Positions 8,261 through 17,409 of a stretch of 25,831 nucleotides of DNA are shown here, piece by piece (positions within the stretch are counted from its first letter, which is position 1; every line of letters starts with the position of its first letter). The DNA is taken from the NCBI GenBank assembly GCA_002378665.1, contig DFSO01000039.1, forward strand, positions 396-26,226, read 5' to 3'. Made by a program: the position numbers and the translations under genes. The stretch comes from Loktanella sp. UBA3435 (GTDB taxonomy: Bacteria; Pseudomonadota; Alphaproteobacteria; Rhodobacterales; Rhodobacteraceae). The notes under the pieces are model-generated. The model did not search any database and was not told the DNA's origin. It saw only the letters and a list, made by a program, of their open reading frames with translations.

Positions 8261-9781
8261 CTAGTTTCGCCAGATTTCTGGGTTGAAAAGTGCAATAATT
8301 GCCAAGGTCTCAAGCCGCCCAAGGACCATCGCAAAGGCCAGAATGACCTTGGCCGCGTCCGGAATGCCAGAAAACGAAATCGGGCTTTCGGCCGCAATAT
8401 CCGCCAAGGGACCAGTCGTCGTCAGCGCGGATACAGCGAGGATCATCGTTGTCTCGAATTGCACGCCCGTGAGCGACAACGCAAGCATAACGCCGGCGAT
8501 AGACATCGCGAACAACATGAAGAAAATCCAGCTAATATAGGCACCTTGCTTGCGAATACGCCGCGCCTCACGCCCACCACCACTGACCGATGAGGGGTGC
8601 AGCAGCCTCTGCAATTCGCGCTCGGAATGACGAAAAAGCGCATAGATGCGCAACAGCTTTACGCCCCCAGCTGTTGTTGCAACGCCGCCACCAATAAGCG
8701 CCAGACCGATCAGAAAAACGCCGGGCGTATGTAGCCCAGACCAATCCGTCGCACTTAGCCAATAGCGCGATTCAAATCCGGTGGTCGTCAAAAATGACGC
8801 AATCGTGAACAGATCACCCCAAATAGCTTGCGCGATCTTTAGCAAATTTGTGGTCGCCTCGCCATCAACAGCAGCAACGAAGTGGCGCAAAAACAAAAGA
8901 CCTGTGACCGTTAAGATCAAAATGACGCCAGTCCGGAACTCTGGATCCTTGGAGAGACCCCGATCCTTTTCGCCAACCAAGCCAGAACTAAAGCTCAGCC
9001 GTGAGATCGCCAGTAGGAAAAATGCCAAGATCATCAACTCGCCCCAAAACCCTGAGGCCGCGTAATAAAGCCCACCAACAGGCGTAATACCAGATGTGGA
9101 AAGAACGGACATTGCATGGATGAGGGCCACATAGCCCAGTTCACCCGTACTGACCAATCCGAACCACAAAATAGCTGTCAGGCCAATGTAGAGAGGTGTG
9201 AGTTTGATCGCGAAGCGCAGCAATCTCTCGGAAGGATCAGCCACGCCGCCAAATTGCGAAAAGCCAGATGCTCCCTTGCCCGCCGCACCATCTGCACGGA
9301 CCTCAAAGCCGCCAAGGTTCATCGGTGCAAAGATAGAAATCGCGGTGATCCAGACCAATAAACCACCCAGCCAACCAACAAGCCCCCGCCACAGGTGCAA
9401 AGACGGCGTCAGACGGCCCACGTTGTCATAAACCGTAGCCCCTGTTGTCGTCATACAAGACACCATCTCAAACCACGCATTTACAAAACTCGTGTTGCCC
9501 ACGGCCTCGTAGAACGGGATGGCGAACATCAGCGGCAAACAGCTAAATGCCGCCAGAAGAGCTACCAATTGGCTGCGTGCCACGCTTTTTGGCTCATACC
9601 CAGCGGTCGCCAACCCAATGATTAGCGTCAGAAGGGAAAACAGGATCGTCCCATAAAAGAAGATCCGCATGGTGTTATAATCGTGCACCACCAGCGCATG
9701 GGACGCAGGCACTAGCATTGCCAACGCGCCAAAGCCCATCAGGATTACAAACAGAGGTAGCTTTTGGATTGCTGTGCCCAT
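8261..9781 (-). CDS. trkH: Trk-type potassium uptake membrane subunit TrkH
   Basis: Membrane channel of the Trk K+ uptake system, acting with the regulator TrkA. The 506-residue protein is a four-fold repeat membrane protein. Each repeat has its selectivity-filter motif: TTTGAT at 111-116, STSGIT at 228-233, TTTGFE at 332-337 and TTTGPL at 454-459, with the filter glycines at 114, 231, 335 and 457. The TrkH/KtrB intramembrane-loop glycine segment GGGVATTAGG is at 364-373. The ATG overlaps the trkA stop by one base (TGATG), so production of channel and regulator is coupled. Length is normal. Confidence 0.95.
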   Translation of the reverse strand: MGTAIQKLPLFVILMGFGALAMLVPASHALVVHDYNTMRIFFYGTILFSLLTLIIGLATAGYEPKSVARSQLVALLAAFSCLPLMFAIPFYEAVGNTSFVNAWFEMVSCMTTTGATVYDNVGRLTPSLHLWRGLVGWLGGLLVWITAISIFAPMNLGGFEVRADGAAGKGASGFSQFGGVADPSERLLRFAIKLTPLYIGLTAILWFGLVSTGELGYVALIHAMSVLSTSGITPVGGLYYAASGFWGELMILAFFLLAISRLSFSSGLVGEKDRGLSKDPEFRTGVILILTVTGLLFLRHFVAAVDGEATTNLLKIAQAIWGDLFTIASFLTTTGFESRYWLSATDWSGLHTPGVFLIGLALIGGGVATTAGGVKLLRIYALFRHSERELQRLLHPSSVSGGGREARRIRKQGAYISWIFFMLFAMSIAGVMLALSLTGVQFETTMILAVSALTTTGPLADIAAESPISFSGIPDAAKVILAFAMVLGRLETLAIIALFNPEIWRN

Positions 9782-11157
9782 CAGAAATAATCGATTGAAA
9801 CCTGCAAGAGACGCTCCACCTCAGGCACATCATCTGCGATTGCAAAGATTGCAATCACGTCACCTTCGTCGATACGTGTCTCGCCCGTTGGCTTATGGAT
9901 GACACCATCCTTCATCACCGAACAAACCAACGTGCCTTCTGGAAACTGGATGTCTTTGATGCGATGCCCGGAAATTGGAGAGGTTCCAAGAACTTGCGCC
10001 TCGATCACCTCGGCCTCGGCGTCACCAATAGAATAGACGCCGCGCACACGGCCATGCCTGATGTGGCGCAAGATCGAGCTTACCGTCGTTGCACGTGGGT
10101 TAATGTAGGCGTCAATATTGAGCGGCCCCATCAGAGGCACCAACGTTGGATCGTTGATCAACGTAATCGCCAGTTCACAGCCCATTTCCTTGGCCCTGAC
10201 GGAGGCCAACAGGTTTGTTTTATCATCGTCCGTAACAGCCAGAACCGCATCAGCAGACCGAATGTTTGCTTCTTCCAGCATCGCGCTGCTGAGGCCATCG
10301 CCATGCAAAACGATTGTCCGGTCCAAAGCGTCGGCAGCCAACTCGGCGATACGTCGGTCCTTTTCAATGATCTTTACCCGCACGCGGTCGGTGCGAGCCT
10401 CAAGGGCACGCGCCACGGCAAGCCCAACATTCCCGCCACCAATAATGACGATACGTTCTTGCTTTGCCTGCTTTTTGCCAAAAATCTCCATGGTGCGGTT
10501 CATGTCGCGGGTTTCAGTAAAGAGATAGCACTCGTCACCGGGAAACAGCTGATCGCCCGCTGAGGGTACAAACAATGTGCCTTCACGACGAATGCCCACA
10601 ACAATGGCACGCAGGGTCGAGAAAAGATCGGTCAACTGGCGCAGCGGCGTATTGATCACAGGACATTCGTCCGCAATCAAAATACCCAGCAACTGCGCGT
10701 TACCTTCCATAAAGCTTTCGGTGTCAAAGGCCGCAGGTGCCGCAAGGCGTTGCAAGGCTGCTTCTGCCACCTCCTTTTCTGGCGAAATCACTACGTCAAT
10801 CGGCAGGTGTTCGCGGCGGTAAAGATCAGAGTAAATCGCGGTTAGATAGCTTTGAGCACGTAGTCGCGCGATCTTGCGTTGGATTGAAAACACAGAATGC
10901 GCCACTTGACAGGTCACCATATTGACCTCGTCGGAATGGGTCGCAGCAATGATCATATCGGCATCGCGCGCGCCTGCCCGTTCAAGAACGTCGGGGTAGC
11001 TCGCAAAGCCAGAAATCCCTTGCACATCAAGGGTATCCGTCGCACGGCGCACGAGTTCAGGGTTGCTATCCACAACCGTGACGTCGTTCTTTTCGCCCGA
11101 CAAGTGACGCGCAATTTGCCAACCGACTTGGCCTGCGCCACAGATAATTACTTTCAT
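9781..11157 (-). CDS. trkA: Trk system potassium uptake protein TrkA
   Basis: Cytoplasmic nucleotide-binding regulator that gates TrkH. The 458-residue protein has the classic tandem layout RCK_N-RCK_C-RCK_N-RCK_C. The first Rossmann motif GAGQVG is at residues 7-12, with the ribose-binding acidic residue Asp30 in VVDSNPE; the second, GGGNVG, is at 240-245, followed by IIEKD. Both sites look able to bind NAD(H) or ATP/ADP. The ATG is preceded by an excellent AGGAG ribosome binding site, 7 bases upstream. It lies 54 bases after ntrX, with a sigma-54-like sequence in the gap, and overlaps trkH by one base. In alphaproteobacteria trkA commonly follows ntrYX. Confidence 0.96.
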   Translation of the reverse strand: MKVIICGAGQVGWQIARHLSGEKNDVTVVDSNPELVRRATDTLDVQGISGFASYPDVLERAGARDADMIIAATHSDEVNMVTCQVAHSVFSIQRKIARLRAQSYLTAIYSDLYRREHLPIDVVISPEKEVAEAALQRLAAPAAFDTESFMEGNAQLLGILIADECPVINTPLRQLTDLFSTLRAIVVGIRREGTLFVPSAGDQLFPGDECYLFTETRDMNRTMEIFGKKQAKQERIVIIGGGNVGLAVARALEARTDRVRVKIIEKDRRIAELAADALDRTIVLHGDGLSSAMLEEANIRSADAVLAVTDDDKTNLLASVRAKEMGCELAITLINDPTLVPLMGPLNIDAYINPRATTVSSILRHIRHGRVRGVYSIGDAEAEVIEAQVLGTSPISGHRIKDIQFPEGTLVCSVMKDGVIHKPTGETRIDEGDVIAIFAIADDVPEVERLLQVSIDYF

Positions 11158-11174
11158 CGCGTCTCTCCTAGATC

Positions 11175-11191
11175 AGCGCCCGTCGTGCCAG
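11175..11191 (-). promoter_or_regulatory. Sigma-54-like -24/-12 element before trkA (doubtful)
   Basis: On the minus strand CTGGCACGACGGGCGCT has a perfect -24 block (TGGCACG) and the GG-N10-GC spacing of sigma-54 promoters, but the -12 block reads GCGC where TTGC is expected. The implied start of transcription would fall near 11164, just past the trkA ribosome binding site (AGGAG, 11169-11165), leaving no useful leader. This argues against a real trkA promoter, so the element may be chance. Confidence 0.25.
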
Positions 11192-11211
11192 AGCACAACT
11201 GCCCCGTCAAT

Positions 11212-12615
11212 TCAGCTTTCACTTTCCACATAGGCAACGCGCCCGCCCGCTTTGTTGGTGGTCGCAACCCCCAACGATTTCAGCTTACGGTGCAAGGCAG
11301 ACCGCTCCATGCCAACGAAGGAGGCCGTGCGGCTGATGTTGCCGCCAAAACGGTTGATTTGTGTGAGCAAATACTCGCGCTCAAAAAGCTCGCGGGCTTC
11401 GCGAAGCGGCAATGTCGCAAGGCCACCAGACAATACGATACGACCGTCCTCAACCGCCGAAGCTTCGTCAGATGCGGGCAGTTCCTTTGCCGTGATCTCA
11501 TCAGATGTATCACCAAGGATCAGCACGCGTTCGACCACGTTCTTCAACTGCCGCACGTTTCCGGGCCAGAGCATCGTTTGCAGCAAGGCCCGCGCGTCAT
11601 CGGCAAGCTTGCGCAGTGGCAGGCCCTGAACCTTGTTGAACATATCGATGAAATATTCGGCCAATACAGGGATATCCTCGCGGCGCTCCTCTAAGCTTGG
11701 CACCGCAATAGGCACGACATTCAAGCGGTGGAATAATTCTTCACGGAAAGTTCCCGCCTCAATAGCGGCATTCAAATCGCGGTTAGTGGATGAAATAACG
11801 CGCAAATCAACTTGCACCTTGTCGTTGCCGCCAACCCGCTGGAAACGCTGATCAACAAGGACGCGCAGGATTTTGGACTGTGTGCCAAGCGGCATATCTG
11901 CGATTTCTTCAAAGTAGATAACGCCGCCATTGGCCTCTTCCAAAAGACCTTTTTCAATTCCGCGGCTACCACCTTCGCGCCCGAACAGCACCTCTTCCAT
12001 GCGATCTGGTTCAACAGATGCCGAACTGACCGTCACAAACGGAGCATTGGCGCGGCTGGAATTCGCGTGGATGTAGCGGGCCGCAATCTCTTTGCCAGAT
12101 CCCGCAGGCCCCGTCAGCATCACGCGGCCATTGGACTTGGTCACTTTGTCGAGCTGGGATTTGAGCGTACGGAACGCCGCACTATCGCCAAGCATATCAG
12201 TGTTGCTGACTTCGCCACGCTTCAACTCAAGGTTCTCGCGACGCAATTTACTGGTCTCCATCGCGCGACGAATAACGACCATCAGTTGATCAATATTGAA
12301 TGGCTTTTCGATGAAGTCATAAGCGCCCTGTTTAATCGCAGCCACGGCGATCTCGATATTGCCATGCCCGGAAATAATGACGATCGGAATATCAGGGTGA
12401 TCGCGCTTGACCGATTTCAGAATGTCGATCCCGTCCATGTTGCTGTCTTTGAGCCAGATATCGAGGATCATCAACGCGGGTGGATTGGCTGCGATTTCGG
12501 CCATGCATTCATCAGAGGTACCTGCAAGACGGGTCGTAAACCCCTCATCTTGCAAAATATCCGAGATTAGCTCGCGAATGTCGCGTTCGTCATCAGTGAT
12601 AAGAATATCGCTCAT
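11212..12615 (-). CDS. ntrX: Nitrogen response regulator NtrX (AAA+ type, no GAFTGA motif)
   Basis: Response regulator paired with NtrY, linked in alphaproteobacteria to nitrogen, redox and envelope control. The 467-residue protein has a receiver domain with acidic pocket Asp8-Asp9, phospho-acceptor Asp52 (MILDIW) and Lys104. It is followed by an AAA+ domain with Walker A GPAGSGKE at 169-176 and WPGNVRQ at 350-356, then a Fis-type helix-turn-helix (about 424-445). Two departures stand out. The GAFTGA loop that contacts sigma-54 is replaced around residues 211-223 (FGREGGSRGIEKG), and the Walker B reads VIYFEE where LFLDE is usual. It therefore probably does not drive sigma-54 promoters, although ATP binding may persist. 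Its start overlaps the ntrY stop by 4 bases. Confidence 0.95.
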   Translation of the reverse strand: MSDILITDDERDIRELISDILQDEGFTTRLAGTSDECMAEIAANPPALMILDIWLKDSNMDGIDILKSVKRDHPDIPIVIISGHGNIEIAVAAIKQGAYDFIEKPFNIDQLMVVIRRAMETSKLRRENLELKRGEVSNTDMLGDSAAFRTLKSQLDKVTKSNGRVMLTGPAGSGKEIAARYIHANSSRANAPFVTVSSASVEPDRMEEVLFGREGGSRGIEKGLLEEANGGVIYFEEIADMPLGTQSKILRVLVDQRFQRVGGNDKVQVDLRVISSTNRDLNAAIEAGTFREELFHRLNVVPIAVPSLEERREDIPVLAEYFIDMFNKVQGLPLRKLADDARALLQTMLWPGNVRQLKNVVERVLILGDTSDEITAKELPASDEASAVEDGRIVLSGGLATLPLREARELFEREYLLTQINRFGGNISRTASFVGMERSALHRKLKSLGVATTNKAGGRVAYVESES

Positions 12616-14915
12616 TTTGCCCTCTTTACTTCCATATGTTCCTCTGAACCTTTTGGCGCGAGAGGAAGTGTAATTACAGCTTTGGCCCCTAAATGACCCC
12701 CGCCGTTAAAATCTTCGGCATCGGTCAAAACCAGATGGCCGCCATGTTCTTCGATAATCTTTTTCACGATCGGCAGGCCAAGACCTGTTCCGCTGTCGCG
12801 CGTCGTCACATAGGGCTCAAATAGTCGCGCCCTGTCATGAGGTAAGCCAATACCATTGTCGCTAATCGAGATATGCACAGCCACATCCGTGACGTCCATC
12901 GCAACACGAACTTCAGGGTTGTACCCCTCAGCGCCGTTCTTTTCGACATAGGTTTCAGTGGCTTCGCCCGCGTTCTTAATCAAATTTGTTAGCGCCTGCG
13001 TAATCATCGTTTCATCAAGATCAATTGGCAAATCCGCATCCAATAGCTCTGACTTGAACTTTACACTCGGCTGACCGACCTCCTGCAAAGTCACGGCATC
13101 CCTGACCAAATGCACCAGATCAGTGGCGGCCAATTCTGGCTCTGGCATGCGTGCAAACTTTGAAAATTCGTCGACAATACGCCGCAAGCCATTGGTTTGG
13201 CGAATAATAACATCGGTAAGCTGCTCAAGTTTCTCGGCGTCTTGGACCTCTTTGGAGAACTTCCGCTTGATCCGTTCAGCAGAGAGCTGAATTGGTGTCA
13301 GCGGATTTTTGATCTCGTGGGCGATCCTGCGGGCCACGTCGCCCCATGCGGCCATCCGCTGCGCGCTCACCAGATCAGTCACGTCATCAAATGCAACCAC
13401 GTAGCCTTCCAGTGCGCCCTCGGTATTGCGACGCGGCGACATACGGACGAGCAGGCTTTCTTGTTTGCCGTCTCGGATCAAATTGACTTGGTCTTGCGCG
13501 ACCTCACGGCCCTCTTTGCGCATTTCATCAAACAGCGACGTGAACTCTGGGACGGCAACGGCAAGCGCTTGCGCCTCTTGTGCTTCACTCACCGCCAAAA
13601 GCCGCTGTGCAGACCGGTTTACAAAGGCCACGTGGCCTGACGCATCAAGTCCGACAACGCCAGAGGTCACGGACCCAAGAACACTGTCAAACAGACGCCG
13701 CCTGCGTTCAGACAAGCGGTTCGTCTCTAACAATTCGTCACGTTGTCTTTTGAGTTGCGTCGTCATTTGGTTAAAGTAATGGCCAAGCTGCGAAATCTCG
13801 TCGTCACCGTCGTCCTCAATCACGCGCACATCAAGATCACCCGCACCAACCCGTTGCGACGCTGTGACCAGACGACCGACAGGGCGCGACAGCCTTTCAG
13901 CAAACCAAAGGCCAAGCCAAATCGCGGCCAAGATCAAGATCACAGCAAAGCCCAAATAGATGAGACCGAAATTAAACAGCAGCCGGCCGCGATCATTTTC
14001 TAGCTGTTCGTAAAGTGCGACCGTTTGCGTGGTCTGATCCAACAGCGCCAAGATTTTGCCGTCGACTTCGCGGGTCACATAAAGATAGCGGTCCTGAAAA
14101 TTTGGCATCGCGATAAGAGCGCGATATTCGTCGTTGGTGGCATCCTCAACGATATAAAGCCCATCTTCCAGAGCCGTTTCAAAATCAGATGGTAACGGAG
14201 GTTCAAAGTCAAAGTCATATGACCCTGCCCCACGCGTCATAATCTCGGCACTGCCATTCACAAAAAAGACTTCGGACAGGCCACGATCAATCTGGTTTTG
14301 CACCTGTGCAATCGCTTGGCGCACGTCCCCATCATCCATAAAAAAGTTACGCAAGCGTTCCGTGCGCAAATAAGCCGCGAGCGCTTGGGCATCACGGGTG
14401 AGCTCTTGGCGTTCTTCGCGCTCATAGGCCTGTGCGGTGGTCAAAGATGTGCTGAGAACTGTTCTGACCCTATCAGAAAACCAGCCTTCAAGGCCCACAT
14501 TGATCGAGAGCATTGCAAATATCGCTACCAAAACAGTTGGGGTCAGCGCAAGAAGCGCGAAAACACCCGTCAAACGTAAGTGAAGTCGTGAACCTGCCGA
14601 TTTTGCACGACGCGCCGAGATCATCTGCGCGACACGTTGCATCACGAGGCTGGCAATCACGAGCACATAGATCAGGTCTGCGAGGAGAACCAATCTCAGC
14701 CAAGGTGAGGTCGAGGACTGCACCAATGGACCAAGAACGACATAGGTTAACACGGCCAGCAACGGACCAAGCAGGACGAGCCCGAGCACAGTCGCGTTTT
14801 GTACCGCACGAAGCCTGCGCCAACGGCTAAACCGTGCAAAACTAAAGCGTGTTAAGCTACGCTGCACACACATCCACCCTAATACATGCAGGGTTACCCC
14901 CACAAACCACCACAT
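12612..14915 (-). CDS. ntrY: Membrane sensor histidine kinase NtrY
   Basis: Inner-membrane sensor kinase that phosphorylates NtrX. The 767-residue protein is built as three N-terminal hydrophobic spans (about 41-62, 74-92, 114-137), an extracytoplasmic sensor region (about 138-312), a further span (313-338), a HAMP linker (about 332-390), a PAS domain (about 405-515), and a HisKA/ATPase module. The phospho-accepting His533 is in AHEIKNPLTP; the N box (LTNLIKNAGEA), DNGIGLP at 686-692 and GTGLGLP at 709-715 are intact. The ATG at 14915 has no clear ribosome binding site; a start at residue 15 or 17, just after an AGGG, is possible and would leave all domains intact. It begins 56 bases after ntrC and overlaps ntrX by 4 bases. 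Confidence 0.94.
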   Translation of the reverse strand: MWWFVGVTLHVLGWMCVQRSLTRFSFARFSRWRRLRAVQNATVLGLVLLGPLLAVLTYVVLGPLVQSSTSPWLRLVLLADLIYVLVIASLVMQRVAQMISARRAKSAGSRLHLRLTGVFALLALTPTVLVAIFAMLSINVGLEGWFSDRVRTVLSTSLTTAQAYEREERQELTRDAQALAAYLRTERLRNFFMDDGDVRQAIAQVQNQIDRGLSEVFFVNGSAEIMTRGAGSYDFDFEPPLPSDFETALEDGLYIVEDATNDEYRALIAMPNFQDRYLYVTREVDGKILALLDQTTQTVALYEQLENDRGRLLFNFGLIYLGFAVILILAAIWLGLWFAERLSRPVGRLVTASQRVGAGDLDVRVIEDDGDDEISQLGHYFNQMTTQLKRQRDELLETNRLSERRRRLFDSVLGSVTSGVVGLDASGHVAFVNRSAQRLLAVSEAQEAQALAVAVPEFTSLFDEMRKEGREVAQDQVNLIRDGKQESLLVRMSPRRNTEGALEGYVVAFDDVTDLVSAQRMAAWGDVARRIAHEIKNPLTPIQLSAERIKRKFSKEVQDAEKLEQLTDVIIRQTNGLRRIVDEFSKFARMPEPELAATDLVHLVRDAVTLQEVGQPSVKFKSELLDADLPIDLDETMITQALTNLIKNAGEATETYVEKNGAEGYNPEVRVAMDVTDVAVHISISDNGIGLPHDRARLFEPYVTTRDSGTGLGLPIVKKIIEEHGGHLVLTDAEDFNGGGHLGAKAVITLPLAPKGSEEHMEVKRAK

Positions 14916-14971
14916 TACGTGTTACGCCCAAGATATAGCTGCGTCTCGCGCGTCACGCTTATGTTGCGGTT

Positions 14972-16339
14972 TTACATCAATTTGCGGCGGCGTGTCACGT
15001 TGATATCGAGCTCTGTGATCTTCTTTCGCAAAGTATTTCGGTTAATTCCAAGAAGGTCAGCACATTTCGCCTGATTTCCACCTGTCGCATCAAGTGCAAT
15101 CTCAAGAAGCGGCGCCTCAACCTCGCGTAAGATTCGATTATAAAGACCCGCCGGTGGAAGCTCGCCCCCATGCAGGTCAAAATACCGACGCAGGTGCTTG
15201 GCGACCGAGCCTGACAGCTTGTCGGTTGGTGTGCCTTGGCGCAAAGGTTCCATCGCGGGCTGATTGCCAAGAACGACTTCAACTTCGCCGCGCGTGATTT
15301 CTTCTTCGGTCGCTGTGAAAACCAACCGGCGGATCGCGTTTTCAAGTTGGCGCACGTTTCCAGGCCAGCTGTAGGACCTGACCAGATCCATCGCGCTATT
15401 TCCAAGCCTGCGCAGAGGCGCACCTTCGCGTTCCAGTCGCGCCAAGAAATGTGCGGCAAGCAAGGGGATATCATCGACCCTTTCGCGCAAAGACGGTACA
15501 TCAATCGTCACGCCACCCAAACGGTAAAACAGATCATCACGAAACGTGCCCGCCTCAAGACGCGCCATGAGGTCCGATTGAGAGGTCGCCATAATCCGAG
15601 GGGCCGTATCCCCAAGCGCGTCCAGCATGCGCACAATGCGCCCCTGCGCCACGTCAGTAAGATCGCTGACCTCATCAAACAAAAGCGAGCCACCTTTGGC
15701 ACGCGACAAGGCCGCTTGCGGTCCTTCCATCCCTTCCAGATCAGCGCCTGACACTACAACAAAGGGCAAATTACGCCTATCTGAAAAGTCGTGGATCGCG
15801 CGGGCAATAAGAGATTTTCCCGTCCCGCTTTCGCCCGTGATCAAAACAGGCATTGTTGTATTCATCACCCGTGCCACAAGGCGGTACAGCCCTTGCATCG
15901 CGGCAGTGCGTCCAACCAAGGGCAAATCGCTGGGTTCAGCTTCGCCACTACTTGTTTTTGCCTGCGGCGTCCGTCGCTTTATCTCCAGCGCACGCGCCGC
16001 CCGTTTCATCAAATCAGGCAGATCAAAGGGCTTTGGCAAGTAGTCATAGGCATCGGCCTCTGCTGCCTGAATAGCGGTCATAATGGTGTTCTGAGCCGAA
16101 ATGACGATGACAGGCAACCCCGGTCTTGCGGCGCTAATTTTCGGCAACTGCTCAAGCCCATTGCCATCTGGCATGACCACGTCGGATATTACCAAGTCCC
16201 CTTTGCCCTCCTCCACCCAACGCATCAGCGTAACAAGAGATGACGTCGCATGGACCTTGCACCCTGCCCGCGTCAAAGCTTGGGTCAAAACGGTGCGAAT
16301 TGTGCGGTCGTCATCAGCGATTAAGACGGTACCATCCAT
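14972..16339 (-). CDS. ntrC: Nitrogen regulatory protein NtrC, sigma-54-independent type
   Basis: DNA-binding response regulator that turns on nitrogen-assimilation genes when nitrogen is limiting. The 455-residue protein has a receiver domain with Asp10/Asp11, phospho-acceptor Asp53 and Lys103. The AAA+ domain has Walker A GESGTGKS at 169-176, Walker B SLLFDE at 218-223, an arginine-finger region FRDDLFYRL at 266-274 and WPGNVRQ at 325-331. The C-terminal Fis-type helix-turn-helix spans about 421-441. The GAFTGA loop is completely missing: SGADLEGMEGPQAALS (197-212) stands where ELFGHEKGAFTGA belongs. The same loss is known for R. capsulatus NtrC, which activates the sigma-70 polymerase, so the same mode is likely here. 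Its ATG overlaps the ntrB stop by one base (TAATG). Confidence 0.95.
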   Translation of the reverse strand: MDGTVLIADDDRTIRTVLTQALTRAGCKVHATSSLVTLMRWVEEGKGDLVISDVVMPDGNGLEQLPKISAARPGLPVIVISAQNTIMTAIQAAEADAYDYLPKPFDLPDLMKRAARALEIKRRTPQAKTSSGEAEPSDLPLVGRTAAMQGLYRLVARVMNTTMPVLITGESGTGKSLIARAIHDFSDRRNLPFVVVSGADLEGMEGPQAALSRAKGGSLLFDEVSDLTDVAQGRIVRMLDALGDTAPRIMATSQSDLMARLEAGTFRDDLFYRLGGVTIDVPSLRERVDDIPLLAAHFLARLEREGAPLRRLGNSAMDLVRSYSWPGNVRQLENAIRRLVFTATEEEITRGEVEVVLGNQPAMEPLRQGTPTDKLSGSVAKHLRRYFDLHGGELPPAGLYNRILREVEAPLLEIALDATGGNQAKCADLLGINRNTLRKKITELDINVTRRRKLM

Positions 16340-17409
16340 TAACTCTCTCCTGCAATTTGTGGGGCCAATGGCAAGGACACGCGAAACACCGTGCGCCCCG
16401 GCACGCTATCGACGGAAATCCATCCGCCTGCGCCACCGATCAGTTTTGAAACAAGCGCCAACCCAAGCCCCGTTCCGTTCTCACGGCCAGATATAAACGG
16501 CTCAAAAACATCGCCTGCGATTTCGGCGGGAAGCCCCGGTCCGTCATCGATAATCTCGACCTGCAACGGCAAGCGGGCTTGCGTGCCATCAGGACGGCGC
16601 ACCCGCAATGACGGGTCATAAAAGCTGTGCAGGCGCACGGTCCCCGCGACAGGGCTCGCTTCGGCGGCGTTTTTCAAAAGGTTCAGGAATACCTGCAACA
16701 ACTGATCCGCGTCACCCGACACATGGGGCAGCGACGGGTCGTAGTCTTCGACAAACAGCATATGCGCGCCAAACCCGACGGCTGCGGATTTTTTTGCGCG
16801 ATCAAGCACATCGTGGATATTGATCGACTTGAGCTGTGGCGGGCGTAGATTTCCGAACTGCTCAACCTGCTCCAAAAGCTTCACGATACGGCGGCTTTCC
16901 TCGACAATCAGATCCGTCAATTCCTGATCTTCGACCGACAGTCCCATCGCGAGCAGTTGCGCAGCACCCGTAATCCCGGCCAGCGGGTTCTTGATCTCAT
17001 GGGCCAGCATTTCGGCCATGCCAATTGCTGATTTCGCGGCCTTGCCGGTGTTGTGGCTTTTGGTCATGCGGCTCGCGATTTCACGCGGGCTAATCATCAT
17101 GATCATTAGGCCATCATTGCCCTGATGGGGTGCAATCTGGATGTTGCATTGCATCGGCGGGCGCTCGCCGCTGCCGACATCAACATCATTCACGAACAAT
17201 GGGGTCCGGCCGTCCCGCGCCCGACCAAAAGCTGCTTCCAAAGGCGCGTCAATCAACACCTTTTCCCACAGCGATTTGCCTACAAGAGACTTCGCTGAAA
17301 GATTGAGAAAACTCTCGGCGGCAGGATTGCTTTCGACAATCAAATCGTCCTGATCGAGCAAAAGTGCGGGCACAGGCAGCGAGGCCCAAAGTGACGTATC
17401 CTCGATCAT
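16339..17409 (-). CDS. ntrB: Nitrogen sensor kinase/phosphatase NtrB
   Basis: Soluble histidine kinase that phosphorylates NtrC under nitrogen limitation and, when bound by a PII protein, dephosphorylates it. The 356-residue protein has an N-terminal PAS domain (about residues 8-110), then HisKA with the active His137 in LAHEIKNPLAGI, N box LLKNAAEA at 244-251, DDGPGLP at 288-294 and GTGLGL at 312-317. No membrane span is present. The HGG often found after the last G box reads GAGG here. The start overlaps the dusB/nifR3 stop by 4 bases, and the stop overlaps the ntrC start by one. No PII gene (glnB/glnK) is in the window, so its partner must lie elsewhere. Confidence 0.95.
   Translation of the reverse strand: MIEDTSLWASLPVPALLLDQDDLIVESNPAAESFLNLSAKSLVGKSLWEKVLIDAPLEAAFGRARDGRTPLFVNDVDVGSGERPPMQCNIQIAPHQGNDGLMIMMISPREIASRMTKSHNTGKAAKSAIGMAEMLAHEIKNPLAGITGAAQLLAMGLSVEDQELTDLIVEESRRIVKLLEQVEQFGNLRPPQLKSINIHDVLDRAKKSAAVGFGAHMLFVEDYDPSLPHVSGDADQLLQVFLNLLKNAAEASPVAGTVRLHSFYDPSLRVRRPDGTQARLPLQVEIIDDGPGLPAEIAGDVFEPFISGRENGTGLGLALVSKLIGGAGGWISVDSVPGRTVFRVSLPLAPQIAGES

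Noticed and set aside
9895..12570. Long plus-strand frames (222, 265 and 252 residues) opposite trkA and ntrX
   Set aside because: They are antisense to well-conserved genes, contain no recognisable domain and lack ribosome binding sites; high-GC shadow frames.
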